Assembly: GCF_001645185.1 (NCBI RefSeq)
Contig: NZ_LXTQ01000050.1
Coordinates: forward strand, 186,001-250,000
DNA length: 64,000 nucleotides
From: Methylobacillus sp. MM3
GTDB lineage: Bacteria > Pseudomonadota > Gammaproteobacteria > Burkholderiales > Methylophilaceae
Direction of reading: 5' to 3'
The translations under genes and the position numbers were made by a program. The notes beneath the pieces are model-generated. The model did no database searches. It saw nothing but the letters and a program-made list of their open reading frames with translations, and was not told where the DNA came from. Shown one piece after another: positions 7,901 through 16,551 of this stretch (positions are counted from its first letter, which is position 1; the number at the start of each line of letters is the position of its first letter).

Positions 7901-8926
7901 TTAAGTGCCGAATTTCTTCTGATACCAGTATTGCCCCGATATTGTTCGCGGCGCCTCCAGCAGAAACATCATGTCCCAGCGCCGACACAGTTTCACGACC
8001 CCCAGCGGGATCAACACCGCCGCCGAAAACCCCAGCGCGAGGTGCGCATAGAGGTTTTCGACATGCAGTATCTTTTGCAAAAACACCCGAACCCCGCTGC
8101 CCACCATCACATGCATGAGGTAGATCGCCATCGACGAATAGCCGAGCTGCAGCATGAACCGTCCGGGGTAATGCGACAGCACGTGAGCCAGCAACACGAC
8201 AAACATGATCGCGATCAACGCCAGCACCAGCAGGCCGGCGCCTCCGTCTTCATAGGTCAGCCCGAAATAGCCGTGGAATATCCACTGGCTGAATACGAAC
8301 AGCACAAAGAAGAATCCCAGCAACGCACGCGAACGGCTCAGCACGGCATCCCGGATTTCGTTGAACCAGACGCCGAACGCGAAAAATACGAACCAGGCGT
8401 AGAGGTAATCGGAATGGAAGAACTCCGGCAGCGCATTGCTGAAGACGAACACGGCGGAGAACGCCAGTGCCACCGCCAGAAAATAGCGCTGCTTCAATGC
8501 CGCATAGATCGGAATCGCCAGCACCGTGATCATGAACAGCGCAAACAGGAACCAGAACTGCGCGCGCGGCTCCAGCAGATTGACGACCTCCTCGGCGGAG
8601 ATCACGTCGTTGGTGTAGCGCGAGAACATCAGCTCGACGGTGCCCTGCAGCAACGACCAGACGATGTAAGGATATAAAATCGTGTCGGCTTTCGCCGCGA
8701 CCAGCGCACCCCCGCCGCGCTTTTGCAGCGAGCTGTAGAAAAAAAGGCCGGAAAGAAAGAAAAACAATGGCATATGAAAGGTGTAGATCACGCTGTCCAC
8801 CAGCGTGTACCAATCTTCATCGGATGCGATGCCGGCGGAGAATACGCCGCGCGCGGTATGCGCATAGACCACCAGCAGGATGCCGATGCCCTTGGCGTAG
8901 TCTACCCAGTCGTAGCGCTTGCTCAC
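7901..8926 (-). CDS. Acyltransferase family 3 protein, GTG start
   Basis: The frame is open far upstream, but the protein homologous to the family begins at the GTG at 8926 (SKRYDWVDYAKGIGILLVVYAHT). This gives 341 residues, and its GTG overlaps the TGA of the upstream gene as GTGA, a typical translational coupling. It shows the helix-1 motif with His, FFFLSGLFFYSSL after about 50 residues, and about ten membrane helices. The style resembles fucose/sugar O-acetyltransferases. It lies between two other acyltransferase-3 genes in the eps operon, so it probably decorates the exopolysaccharide. Confidence 0.85.
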   Translation of the reverse strand: MSKRYDWVDYAKGIGILLVVYAHTARGVFSAGIASDEDWYTLVDSVIYTFHMPLFFFLSGLFFYSSLQKRGGGALVAAKADTILYPYIVWSLLQGTVELMFSRYTNDVISAEEVVNLLEPRAQFWFLFALFMITVLAIPIYAALKQRYFLAVALAFSAVFVFSNALPEFFHSDYLYAWFVFFAFGVWFNEIRDAVLSRSRALLGFFFVLFVFSQWIFHGYFGLTYEDGGAGLLVLALIAIMFVVLLAHVLSHYPGRFMLQLGYSSMAIYLMHVMVGSGVRVFLQKILHVENLYAHLALGFSAAVLIPLGVVKLCRRWDMMFLLEAPRTISGQYWYQKKFGT

Positions 8927-10008
8927 GGCTCGGTCACCTTGCGGCGGGGGCGGAGCCGGGAGAAATCGGCGTTGGCAAAAAGCTTGCGCGCCGGGTTTTC
9001 GATGCAGCGATAGCACCCCTCGGCAACGAATAAATTGAGCAGCGCAAAAGCGGCGAGTGCAGCCACGCCGTAGCCATCGTTCAGCAGGGGCACGCGATCC
9101 TGCAACCGGACGAACAGCGCCAGCGTGAAAAAATGCGAAAGATAGAGCGAATACGAAATATCGCCCAGGTGCGCGAAAGGCCGCGTCGCCGCAGATAGCG
9201 CGATTTCGCGCCGATTGAGCGAGGCCGACATGATGAGCGCGAACGACGCCAGCCCCCAGATGGCGGTGCGCTCGAACACCGTGCCGTGCAGTTGATTGAT
9301 CAGCACACCCACAGCAATCAGCGCGAGCGGCAAGGCGACCCACGCGCTCAGGCGCAGGCCCTTGAGATAAAGCACCGCCACCGCGCAGCCGAGCAGGAAA
9401 TCGAACAGCAAGGGGCTCGTGACTACCTGCAGAATCGGCGCTTGCGGCTGGGCCAGCACACCGGCCGCCACCAGCGCGACGAAGACCACGGCGATGAAGT
9501 GAAGACGGGCATAGGCATGCAAACCGAAGGCCAGCGCAGAGGCGAACACCAGATAGAAAAACCATTCGAAAGTGAGCGTCCACGCCATCGGGATCACGTA
9601 GGCCGTGTGCGCGGCATCGCTCATGGAAACAGGGCCGTCGCTATAAGGCAGGAACAGCATGGACATCAGGAATTTTTCGACGGGAATCTGCGTATTGACC
9701 GCCGCACCGGCCAGGGATGCCAGTCCGAAGGCCAATGCCGTCAGCACCCAGTACAGCGGCACGACGCGCATCAGACGGCGCACGAGAAACTGCCGGGCGG
9801 AATATTCGCGCTTTTTGCCGCCCATGTCGGATTGCGTGATCATCATGATGAAACCGCTGATCACAAAGAAAATATCGACCCCGGAGCCGCCGAACTCATG
9901 CAGCCAGCGTCCGACTTCCACACCCTGCTCGGCTTGCGACGCCACGTAGTGGTGGACTACCACCATCGCAGCCGCCAATCCTCGCAGTATCTGGATGCCG
10001 ATGAACAT
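8923..10008 (-). CDS. Acyltransferase family 3 protein (exopolysaccharide/OafA-like)
   Basis: 361 residues with the classical N-terminus IQILRGLAAAMVVVHHY (active-site His pair in helix 1), GGSGVDIFFVISGFIMM and RRLMRVVPLYWVLT, followed by nine further hydrophobic segments and a short basic tail. It is the best match of the three acyltransferases to the OafA/YrhL style. It shares a GTGA overlap with the next gene downstream and starts 9 nt after the processive glycosyltransferase. Expected role: periplasmic acylation of the eps repeat unit. Confidence 0.88.
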   Translation of the reverse strand: MFIGIQILRGLAAAMVVVHHYVASQAEQGVEVGRWLHEFGGSGVDIFFVISGFIMMITQSDMGGKKREYSARQFLVRRLMRVVPLYWVLTALAFGLASLAGAAVNTQIPVEKFLMSMLFLPYSDGPVSMSDAAHTAYVIPMAWTLTFEWFFYLVFASALAFGLHAYARLHFIAVVFVALVAAGVLAQPQAPILQVVTSPLLFDFLLGCAVAVLYLKGLRLSAWVALPLALIAVGVLINQLHGTVFERTAIWGLASFALIMSASLNRREIALSAATRPFAHLGDISYSLYLSHFFTLALFVRLQDRVPLLNDGYGVAALAAFALLNLFVAEGCYRCIENPARKLFANADFSRLRPRRKVTEP

Positions 10009-10017
10009 AATGTCCCC

Positions 10018-11199
10018 TCAGTCGCGGCGCGACCGCACCCACTCCGCCTGGCGACGCACCAGGAATTTGAGATACAAGGGGATCTTGCCGAGCGCGTAAA
10101 ACGGCGCGTACGCCAGGCTAGGCAAGGAAATGATCTTGCGGCCGACACGCAGCCAGGCAAGCAGCACCGCGCCGACGACCAACCCCATATCCAGCAGGGC
10201 CAGCGCCCAGGGCCAGATGTTGCCCGTCACCAGCCACGCGATTGCGCCGAGACCGCACAGTGCGACCACCAGCAGGGTCAGCAAGGCCAGCGGCGGCACG
10301 CAGAGATCGAGCGCCAGTGCCAGCAACCCGCCGTTGCGGGTGTGCAGGGCTTGTTTCAGGCGCGGCATGCCTTCCTGCACCAGCATGCCGAGCGAGCCGT
10401 GTTCCCAACGCGTGCGCTGCGATTGCACGCCTTCGACATGAGTGGGAAACACGCTGGTCACGCGTGCGCCGGGGCAGAAATGCGGGGCATAGCCTTTGGC
10501 GGCGAAGTCGAGGCCGAGCTTGAGGTCTTCGACGATGTGCCCGCTGGCGAGATCAGCATAGCGGATATGTAGCCACGGAAAAGCCATGCCGGTGCCCATC
10601 AGCTGGCATGGCAGGCCGAGATGGTGGTAGCCCAGCGGCCGCGCCCAGTTCTTGACCGCCCAGGCGAACTCGGCGACCTTGGTCTTGAGGCTGGCGCCCT
10701 CCGGCGAATGCATCAGGTAGAGCGCCTGCACCGGGCGCCTCACGGCCAGCGCATGCCGCGCCAGCATATCAAGCGCGTAGCCGTGCACCAGGCAATCGGC
10801 GTCGATCACGATCACCACTTCCGGCGGCTGGGCTTCCAGATGACGCACGCCGAAATCGAGCGCATAACCCTTGCCACGCCGATCTTCATCATTTCGAACA
10901 ATCACCTCCGCGCCGTTGGCGAGCGCGATCTCGGCGGTATCGTCGGTGCAATTGTCAGCCACGACCAGCAGGCGGTCGCCAGGCTGCAATTGCATGCGGA
11001 TCGCATTGAGTGGGCGCGCGATACCGGACGACTCGTTGTGCGCGGGCATCAGCACGGCAATATGGGGCCGCGCGCCGAATAGTATGCTCTTGCGCTTGAA
11101 GATGGGCAGCGACAGCACGACTTGCGCGGCGAACACGAAGGCCGGGACGAACAGCACCAGGCCGACCGCGATAAACAGGATTTCAGGCAGCAGCATCAT
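10018..11199 (-). CDS. Membrane-associated glycosyltransferase family 2 (DxD, QxxRW)
   Basis: The first residues form a membrane helix (LFIAVGLVLFVPAFVFA). The GT2 domain contains HIAVLMPAHNES, DADCLVHG (DxD nucleotide-sugar site), EDLKLGLDF and QRTRWEHG. The last is the QxxRW motif usual in processive or polyprenol-linked GT2 enzymes, and two to three C-terminal helices follow. I place the start at the ATG pair 11196/11199, behind GAAGAG, rather than the longer in-frame extension, which is basic and lies inside the upstream GT4 gene. The 17-nt overlap with that gene suggests translational coupling. About 393 residues. Confidence 0.87.
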   Translation of the reverse strand: MMLLPEILFIAVGLVLFVPAFVFAAQVVLSLPIFKRKSILFGARPHIAVLMPAHNESSGIARPLNAIRMQLQPGDRLLVVADNCTDDTAEIALANGAEVIVRNDEDRRGKGYALDFGVRHLEAQPPEVVIVIDADCLVHGYALDMLARHALAVRRPVQALYLMHSPEGASLKTKVAEFAWAVKNWARPLGYHHLGLPCQLMGTGMAFPWLHIRYADLASGHIVEDLKLGLDFAAKGYAPHFCPGARVTSVFPTHVEGVQSQRTRWEHGSLGMLVQEGMPRLKQALHTRNGGLLALALDLCVPPLALLTLLVVALCGLGAIAWLVTGNIWPWALALLDMGLVVGAVLLAWLRVGRKIISLPSLAYAPFYALGKIPLYLKFLVRRQAEWVRSRRD

Positions 11200-12445
11200 A
11201 CGAACTCTTCTTTTCTTGCAGGACTTGCGCGGAGACGGGCGCCGCAGCGGCAACGAACAACCGCGCCAGCTTGCCGGCCTCGGTGTCTATGGAATGCCGT
11301 TCCAGCGCCTGGAAGTGAGCGGCTTCGCCCATCGTCTCCACCGCCGCGAGCGGCAAGGCAAGGAAAGCCTGCATCGCAGCGGCGAGCGCATCCACGTCGC
11401 CCGCCGGGAACAGCCAGCCGTGCTTGCCGGATTCGATCAGTTCGGGAATGCCCGCGACATAGGTCGTGAGCACCGGCCGGCGCAGCGCCATCGCCTCCAT
11501 GACCACCACCGGCAGCCCTTCGGCGAAGCTCGGCAGCACCAGCGCGCGCGCCGCGAGAATTTCGTCGCGCACCTGTTCGCTGCTGATCCAGCCGGTGATG
11601 CGCACTTGCTTTTGCAGTTTGCGCTGTGCAATAAGGGCTTCGATCTCGGAGCGCATTTCGCCGTCGCCGGCCAGCACCACTTCGATCTCAATGCCCTTGC
11701 GCACCAGTTGGGCGACCGCTTCCACCAGCAGCAGCTGGCCTTTCTGCTCGCACAGACGGCCGACGCACACTAGGCGCGGCGCCGAAGGCACGGGCACGGC
11801 CGCGACCTTGTGGAAAGCCGGCTCCAGCCCGCAATGCACGACCTTGATCTTGTCCCAGTCAGCGTAATCCACCCAGCGGCAAAGCTGGCTGCGGCCGTAG
11901 GAACTGATCGCCACCACAAAGGCGGCGCGCCTTACCTTCTCGCGCAGCTTGAGGAACTCCGGTTTGTCGAACTCCTCCGGGCCGTGCACGGTAAAGCTAT
12001 ACGGCGGACCGCCAAGGATATGCGCCAGCATCACCACCTCGGCGGAATTGGTGCCGAAGTGCGCGTGTATATGCTGCGCGCCGGACGCCTCCAGCCACGG
12101 CAGGATGCGGCAGGCTTCGGCGAGATAAATAAGATGGAACGGAATCGGCCGGTCGGCACGCAACCCTAAGCGCAACGTCGTCCACAACGCCGCCGCAAAG
12201 CGCAGCGGATGGGCGGCCATGACGCGCAGCGCGGCGACCAGCAATCCGCTCATGCCTTCTTCCAGCACATATTTTGTCTGGCCGCGCTCGCGCAAATCTT
12301 CGACATCCACCAGATTGCCGTCCCAACCGCGCAACGCGATGCGCTCGACGGCGTAGCCTTGCCGTTCCAGCGCAAGGATTTCGCGCCGGATGAAACTATG
12401 GCTCACCTTGGGATATTGATTGATGAAATAGGCAATATTATTCAT
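11183..12445 (-). CDS. Glycosyltransferase family 4 (group 1)
   Basis: 420 residues with the GT-B two-domain layout: an N-terminal acceptor domain (AYFINQYPKVSHSFIRREI, HAHFGTNSAEV, FTVHGPEEFDKP) and a C-terminal donor domain (LVCVGRLCEQKGQLLLVEA, LAGDGEMRSEIE, and FAEGLPVVVMEAMALRRPVL holding the E-x7-E type signature). It resembles WcaL-like enzymes that extend lipid-linked repeat units at the cytoplasmic face. It overlaps its neighbours on both sides (8 nt and 17 nt), so it belongs to the same polycistron. Donor and linkage are unknown. Confidence 0.9.
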   Translation of the reverse strand: MNNIAYFINQYPKVSHSFIRREILALERQGYAVERIALRGWDGNLVDVEDLRERGQTKYVLEEGMSGLLVAALRVMAAHPLRFAAALWTTLRLGLRADRPIPFHLIYLAEACRILPWLEASGAQHIHAHFGTNSAEVVMLAHILGGPPYSFTVHGPEEFDKPEFLKLREKVRRAAFVVAISSYGRSQLCRWVDYADWDKIKVVHCGLEPAFHKVAAVPVPSAPRLVCVGRLCEQKGQLLLVEAVAQLVRKGIEIEVVLAGDGEMRSEIEALIAQRKLQKQVRITGWISSEQVRDEILAARALVLPSFAEGLPVVVMEAMALRRPVLTTYVAGIPELIESGKHGWLFPAGDVDALAAAMQAFLALPLAAVETMGEAAHFQALERHSIDTEAGKLARLFVAAAAPVSAQVLQEKKSSYDAAA

Positions 12446-13004
12446 CTGAGATTCCTATCGATGCCTCGAAGGCCGGGACGGGCACGCTGTGCAATGCGGG
12501 GCGGATAATGCGCGCCGGCGCGCCGACCGCGGTGCAGCCGTCCGGCACGTCGGTGAGCACCACCGACATCGCGCCTATCCTGCAGTCGTTGCCGATGCGG
12601 ATGCCGCCGAGCACTTGCGCGTAAGCGCCGAATTCGACGTTGTTGCCGATGACAGGTACCGGGCCGCCTTCGATGCGGTTGCCGATGGTGACGCCCTGCC
12701 GCAGCGTGCAATTGGCGCCGATGCGCGCATCGGAATGAATGAAAATGCCGCCGAAATGCCAGATGCGCAGCCCGGGGCCGATGATGGCGGTTTTCGGCAG
12801 GCTGGTTGCGAGCAGCGTTTCAACGATGCGGAACAGCAGCCAGTAGAGGACCGTCGACAGCTTTTTGCGCAGGCCCTCGGGCAGCCGGTCCACGCGCCGC
12901 CCGAAGCGGTACACCCACACCACCCACAGCGATTGTTCTTTCAGAAATGGCCGGGGCGCGGGGTAACGGCGCAGGTCGGCCTGCCAATCAGTATCGTGGC
13001 TCAT
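12438..13004 (-). CDS. Serine-acetyltransferase-like hexapeptide (LbH) acyltransferase
   Basis: 188 residues. An N-terminal helical part (about 1-75) is followed by hexapeptide repeats forming a left-handed beta-helix: IIGPGLRIWHFGGIFIH, IGANCTLRQGVTIGN, PVIGNNVEFGAYAQVLGG, IGNDCRIGAMSVV, then GAPARII. Members use acetyl-CoA to acetylate serine or, in polysaccharide loci, sugar intermediates. Its place between the polymerase and GT4 genes, and the lack of any cys genes, favour sugar O-acetylation over cysteine biosynthesis. It overlaps both neighbours. Confidence 0.82.
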   Translation of the reverse strand: MSHDTDWQADLRRYPAPRPFLKEQSLWVVWVYRFGRRVDRLPEGLRKKLSTVLYWLLFRIVETLLATSLPKTAIIGPGLRIWHFGGIFIHSDARIGANCTLRQGVTIGNRIEGGPVPVIGNNVEFGAYAQVLGGIRIGNDCRIGAMSVVLTDVPDGCTAVGAPARIIRPALHSVPVPAFEASIGISDE

Positions 13005-14436
13005 GACGTCGGTTGCTCTTGAGGAAATTGTGATCCGGCTCGTGCACGCTCCAGCCCTGCTCGTATTGCCGGGTGAGCGCCTGCGCGGCGCGTGAACGCA
13101 TGGCCATCGCGCAGGCCGCGCCGATGAAGAACCAGTAGTACCAGTTGAATGCCAGGTAATCGAGCATGTTGTCCGAGAAGGCGAAGAACAGGTATTCGAT
13201 CAGTAGCGTGATGACGATGATGGTGCTGAGCCGGTTTTCCTTGATGCCCAATTTCAGCGTGAAGAACAGGCGCACGTACATCCACGCCGAGGCCAGCACG
13301 CCGACCACGCCAGTCTCGAAAAACCATTGCACGTAGGTACTATGCGCGCCCCAATGCGTGCCGCCGGCCAGCGGGAAGAAGATCGGCGAATAATGCTTGA
13401 ACGAGTTGAGACCGTAGCCGAACACCGATTTCGAGATCGCCATCCAGTCCATGGCCGTTTTCCACAGCAGTTGACGCCAGGCGAAGGAATTCAGTTCGGA
13501 ATAACGCCCGACCTCGTTGCCCTGCCCCAGATCGAGCAGCCGGTCGCGCACGCTGGGCACCAGCAGCGCCAGCAACGGCGCCAGCACCAGGTAGAGCAGA
13601 TAACGCTGCTGGAAAAACACACCATATACCGCAAAGATCACGAACATCGCCGCCCACGCGCTACGCGTCTGGGTCAGCAGCAGCAGGCCCAGCATCAGCG
13701 CCATCCAGAACCACAGCGCCGCGCATTTGTAGAAAGGAGCGTCGACAAAGCTTGTTTTCAGCCGGTAGAAGATCAGCGACACGTTGATCACCAGGTAAAA
13801 CGCCAGGATATTGGGATGGCTGAACGTGCCGCGCAGCCGGAAGGTATCGGAAAAAATGGAGCCGCCGCTGTAAGTAGCCACCACGAACAGCGCGTAAATC
13901 ACCGGGATCAGCGAGGACAGCAGGATGATGGTGATGGCGAACTCGAAATCCTCCTTGCTGCGCACCACGTAGAACGCGATGACGAACACCGCCATATAGG
14001 ACACCAGCGCCAGGAACACGCGTATCGCATCCTTGAACTCGGGTGAATAGAACATCGCGGCAAACGCCACCGCCAGCACCGGCCCCCAGATCGACATCGC
14101 GCGCTTCGACAGGCCGGAAGGCCGCTCGAAGATGAACATCAGCGCCAGCAGAATTACCAGCGCATTGATGAGGCCACCGACGCCCATGCCGCCGCCGAAG
14201 CGGGTAGTTTCCAGCACCAGATCGCCCGAGGCGCGGAACAGCAGGATCAGGAAAAACAGCTTGCGCTTGTCCAGCACCAGCAGCATGCCGAGCGCCAGCA
14301 CAAAAGGCAGCGCCGTGATCAGCGCCAGCTTGCCGTCCACCACATCGACGAAGCCGACGGCGCCCAGCCCGGCCAAGAGGCCGGTCATCACGACCGCCAA
14401 TCCGGCGAGCAGGGCTTTTGCGTTCATCGAATTCAT
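12988..14436 (-). CDS. O-antigen ligase/polymerase-family membrane protein (Wzy-like)
   Basis: 482 residues with eleven or more hydrophobic segments and one large periplasmic loop containing SYSELNSFAWRQLLWKTAMDW, GYGLNSFKHYSPIFF and THWGAHSTYVQWFFETG. This loop is the WaaL/Wzy_C-type signature with conserved Arg and His. It most likely polymerises the flipped repeat units at the periplasmic face in a Wzx/Wzy pathway together with the flippase, EpsF and EpsE of the same cluster. It overlaps the acetyltransferase gene by 17 nt. A second ATG three codons in could also be the start. Confidence 0.85.
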   Translation of the reverse strand: MNSMNAKALLAGLAVVMTGLLAGLGAVGFVDVVDGKLALITALPFVLALGMLLVLDKRKLFFLILLFRASGDLVLETTRFGGGMGVGGLINALVILLALMFIFERPSGLSKRAMSIWGPVLAVAFAAMFYSPEFKDAIRVFLALVSYMAVFVIAFYVVRSKEDFEFAITIILLSSLIPVIYALFVVATYSGGSIFSDTFRLRGTFSHPNILAFYLVINVSLIFYRLKTSFVDAPFYKCAALWFWMALMLGLLLLTQTRSAWAAMFVIFAVYGVFFQQRYLLYLVLAPLLALLVPSVRDRLLDLGQGNEVGRYSELNSFAWRQLLWKTAMDWMAISKSVFGYGLNSFKHYSPIFFPLAGGTHWGAHSTYVQWFFETGVVGVLASAWMYVRLFFTLKLGIKENRLSTIIVITLLIEYLFFAFSDNMLDYLAFNWYYWFFIGAACAMAMRSRAAQALTRQYEQGWSVHEPDHNFLKSNRRHEPRY

Positions 14437-14461
14437 CGTCGCTTCCCGATGGCGCAGCCTC

Positions 14462-15541
14462 TCAAGCCACCAGCCCTGAAGGCGTCAATGTCAGGATGGG
14501 CTGCTTTTTCACGTCCTGGATCATCCACGAACGTACCGTGCGCCACTCGACATGGCGTACGCCGTGCCGTGCCGCATGGGTGGCGTAGCGCGCGGCCATC
14601 ACCGGCTTGAGACGGTTGGAAATCGCCTTGCGGTAGGAGAGCTCATGCTGCAATTCCAGCGACTCCGGCATGATCTTGGTCATGAAACGGCGCATCTGCT
14701 CGTACTCTTCACTGAAATCGGTGCGGCCGTGGAAATTGATCAGGTTGACGCCGTGGTTGCAGAACGGCGCCGGGTCGAAACCCTTGGTGTTGTTGATGAT
14801 AGCGAGCGACTCGGTCAGGTAGCGTGAAATGCGCAGCGCCAGGTCAGTCTGGTCTACATATTTCGTAGCGCCGACGTTGGCGCCGTGCCAGCGGTACTTG
14901 ATCAGGCTCTGGTTGATGTTCATGCAGCGGCTGACCAGCGCCAGCTGGCCGAACAGGAAATAATCCTCCGCCAGCCCCGGCACATCCATGCGACGATCGG
15001 CCGGCATCGCGCCGATAAAGTCCACGCCGTACTTGGCATCCATGCAGCGCAGCGCATCCAGCCGCATCGCCACCGTGGGGTGGGCCACCGGGGTGCGGAA
15101 AGGCGTCGCGGTCAGCACGCCGTGGATGCCGGTGGGCATGTCGAGCAGGCCGATCTTGCGGCCCGAGGCGTCGATCACGTCGCCCAGCGACCCCACCAGC
15201 ACCAGCTCCGGATCCGCGCCCATCGCCGCGGCCAGTACCTCCATGCGCCCCGGCAGCGAGACGTCGTCGGCATCCTGGCGCAGCACGTATTTGCAATCGC
15301 ACATGTCCAGCCCCATGTTGAGCAAGCCGGCCAGGCCGTTGGCATGGGGCAGCGAGCGCACGACGATGCGCTGGTCCAGCTCGGCATAGGCTTGCGCCAT
15401 TTCCAGGCTGCCGTCGGTGGAGCCGTGATCGAGCACGAACACGCGCCAGTCGCGGAAGGTTTGCAGGCAGATGCTGTCCAGCGCTTCCGCCAGGTAGTCG
15501 ACCCCGTTCTTGACGGGGAGCAGCACATCGAAAGTAGCCAT
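14462..15541 (-). CDS. Glycosyltransferase family 2
   Basis: 359 residues. The N-terminal GT-A domain has FDVLLPVKNGVDYLAEALDS, VFVLDHGSTDGSLEMAQ and VLRQDADDVSLPGRM (DxD-type site near residue 93). No QxxRW motif or membrane helix is evident, so this is a soluble or peripheral enzyme adding a single sugar to the lipid-linked intermediate. A strong AAGGAGAA site precedes the ATG. It lies 11 nt from the pyruvyl transferase gene and 25 nt from the polymerase gene. Confidence 0.9.
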   Translation of the reverse strand: MATFDVLLPVKNGVDYLAEALDSICLQTFRDWRVFVLDHGSTDGSLEMAQAYAELDQRIVVRSLPHANGLAGLLNMGLDMCDCKYVLRQDADDVSLPGRMEVLAAAMGADPELVLVGSLGDVIDASGRKIGLLDMPTGIHGVLTATPFRTPVAHPTVAMRLDALRCMDAKYGVDFIGAMPADRRMDVPGLAEDYFLFGQLALVSRCMNINQSLIKYRWHGANVGATKYVDQTDLALRISRYLTESLAIINNTKGFDPAPFCNHGVNLINFHGRTDFSEEYEQMRRFMTKIMPESLELQHELSYRKAISNRLKPVMAARYATHAARHGVRHVEWRTVRSWMIQDVKKQPILTLTPSGLVA

Positions 15542-15552
15542 GATTGTTCTCC

Positions 15553-16551
15553 TTATCCTTTCCGCAGGGCGACCAGTTCGCTGTTGGCCGTCCAGGCACT
15601 GACATAACTCGAATTCTTGCCGTAGCTGTTATCCAGCACGGTGCTGGATTTGTTCATGAGACAGGCCAGGATGTGGCCGTGCAGGCGGTCGGTGGCAATG
15701 TGGTTGTGCAGCGAGAACAACTTCACCGCATCGTCGATCAGGCGGCCGGAGTATTTCGCCCAGCGGCGGCTCAGGAATTTGTTGGAGTTCCAGCCGATGC
15801 CGAGGCGATAGGTGCTGCGCATCGCGCGGCGGAAGAAATCGATGTTGCGCTCGCGCTCGCCTACCACCACCGGCCAATCGGTCATCGCGGCGTATTCGAT
15901 ATCGTCGCGGCTGTCGGAAGCGCGTTTTTCGTCGTCCATGCGGCTGATCAGCAGCGCGCCGGTCGTCGCCGTGTGTTTGGGCACAATCGGGTATAGCTGG
16001 TGCGCCATGTCCGGCAGCAGGTGCACGTGGTCGGTGAATTCCTGCGCGATTTCATACGAGGCGTAATCGCGCACGCACAGATGCACGTCCGGATGCTGGC
16101 GGAACAGCCGCGCGGAACGTCTGCGCGCTTCCATCGAGGCAAAATGAATGGTCTGCGGCAGCACCACGATCCGGTTATCCGTGCGAGTGCTTACTACCAT
16201 CTCGCGCAGTGCCTGCATGCCGAATTCGGAATATAGATCGCCGAAATTTCCGCCGCCGTGGAAGAGGATCACATCGCCCTTCTCGATCCAGCCGGGGTTG
16301 TACGAAAACGCCGGCGCGCTGATGCGCGGCTTGAGGTGATACCGCTCGAAAAACGCCAGCGTGCCGTGCATGATCAACAGGTCGCCGATGTTGCCGTGCA
16401 CCGGGTAATCGATGTAATGGAACGGCTTGCCGCCGACCAGGTCGGCAATCACCTGATGCTTGTCGGACAGCGCCGTCATCATCACGGTGTGGTTGAATTC
16501 GGGAGAAGAATCACTTTCCCGCACGGCATCACTACTCATTTTTTTATCCAT
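15553..16551 (-). CDS. Polysaccharide pyruvyl transferase family protein
   Basis: 332 residues with family motifs YPVHGNIGDLLIMHGTLAFF (about 48-67), VILFHGGGNFGDLYSEFG, VVLPQTIHF, HLCVRDYASYEIA and the C-terminal TDRLHGHILACLMNKSS. The enzymes move pyruvate from phosphoenolpyruvate onto sugars as a ketal, giving an acidic polymer. The gene start overlaps the end of the flippase gene by 8 nt. ATGs at codons 1 and 5 are both possible starts. This implies a charged, pyruvylated and probably acetylated polysaccharide. Confidence 0.88.
   Translation of the reverse strand: MDKKMSSDAVRESDSSPEFNHTVMMTALSDKHQVIADLVGGKPFHYIDYPVHGNIGDLLIMHGTLAFFERYHLKPRISAPAFSYNPGWIEKGDVILFHGGGNFGDLYSEFGMQALREMVVSTRTDNRIVVLPQTIHFASMEARRRSARLFRQHPDVHLCVRDYASYEIAQEFTDHVHLLPDMAHQLYPIVPKHTATTGALLISRMDDEKRASDSRDDIEYAAMTDWPVVVGERERNIDFFRRAMRSTYRLGIGWNSNKFLSRRWAKYSGRLIDDAVKLFSLHNHIATDRLHGHILACLMNKSSTVLDNSYGKNSSYVSAWTANSELVALRKG

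Noticed and set aside
8927-9583. 5' extension of the second acyltransferase frame
   Set aside because: It overlaps the upstream acyltransferase gene; the GTG at 8926 with GTGA coupling is the real start.
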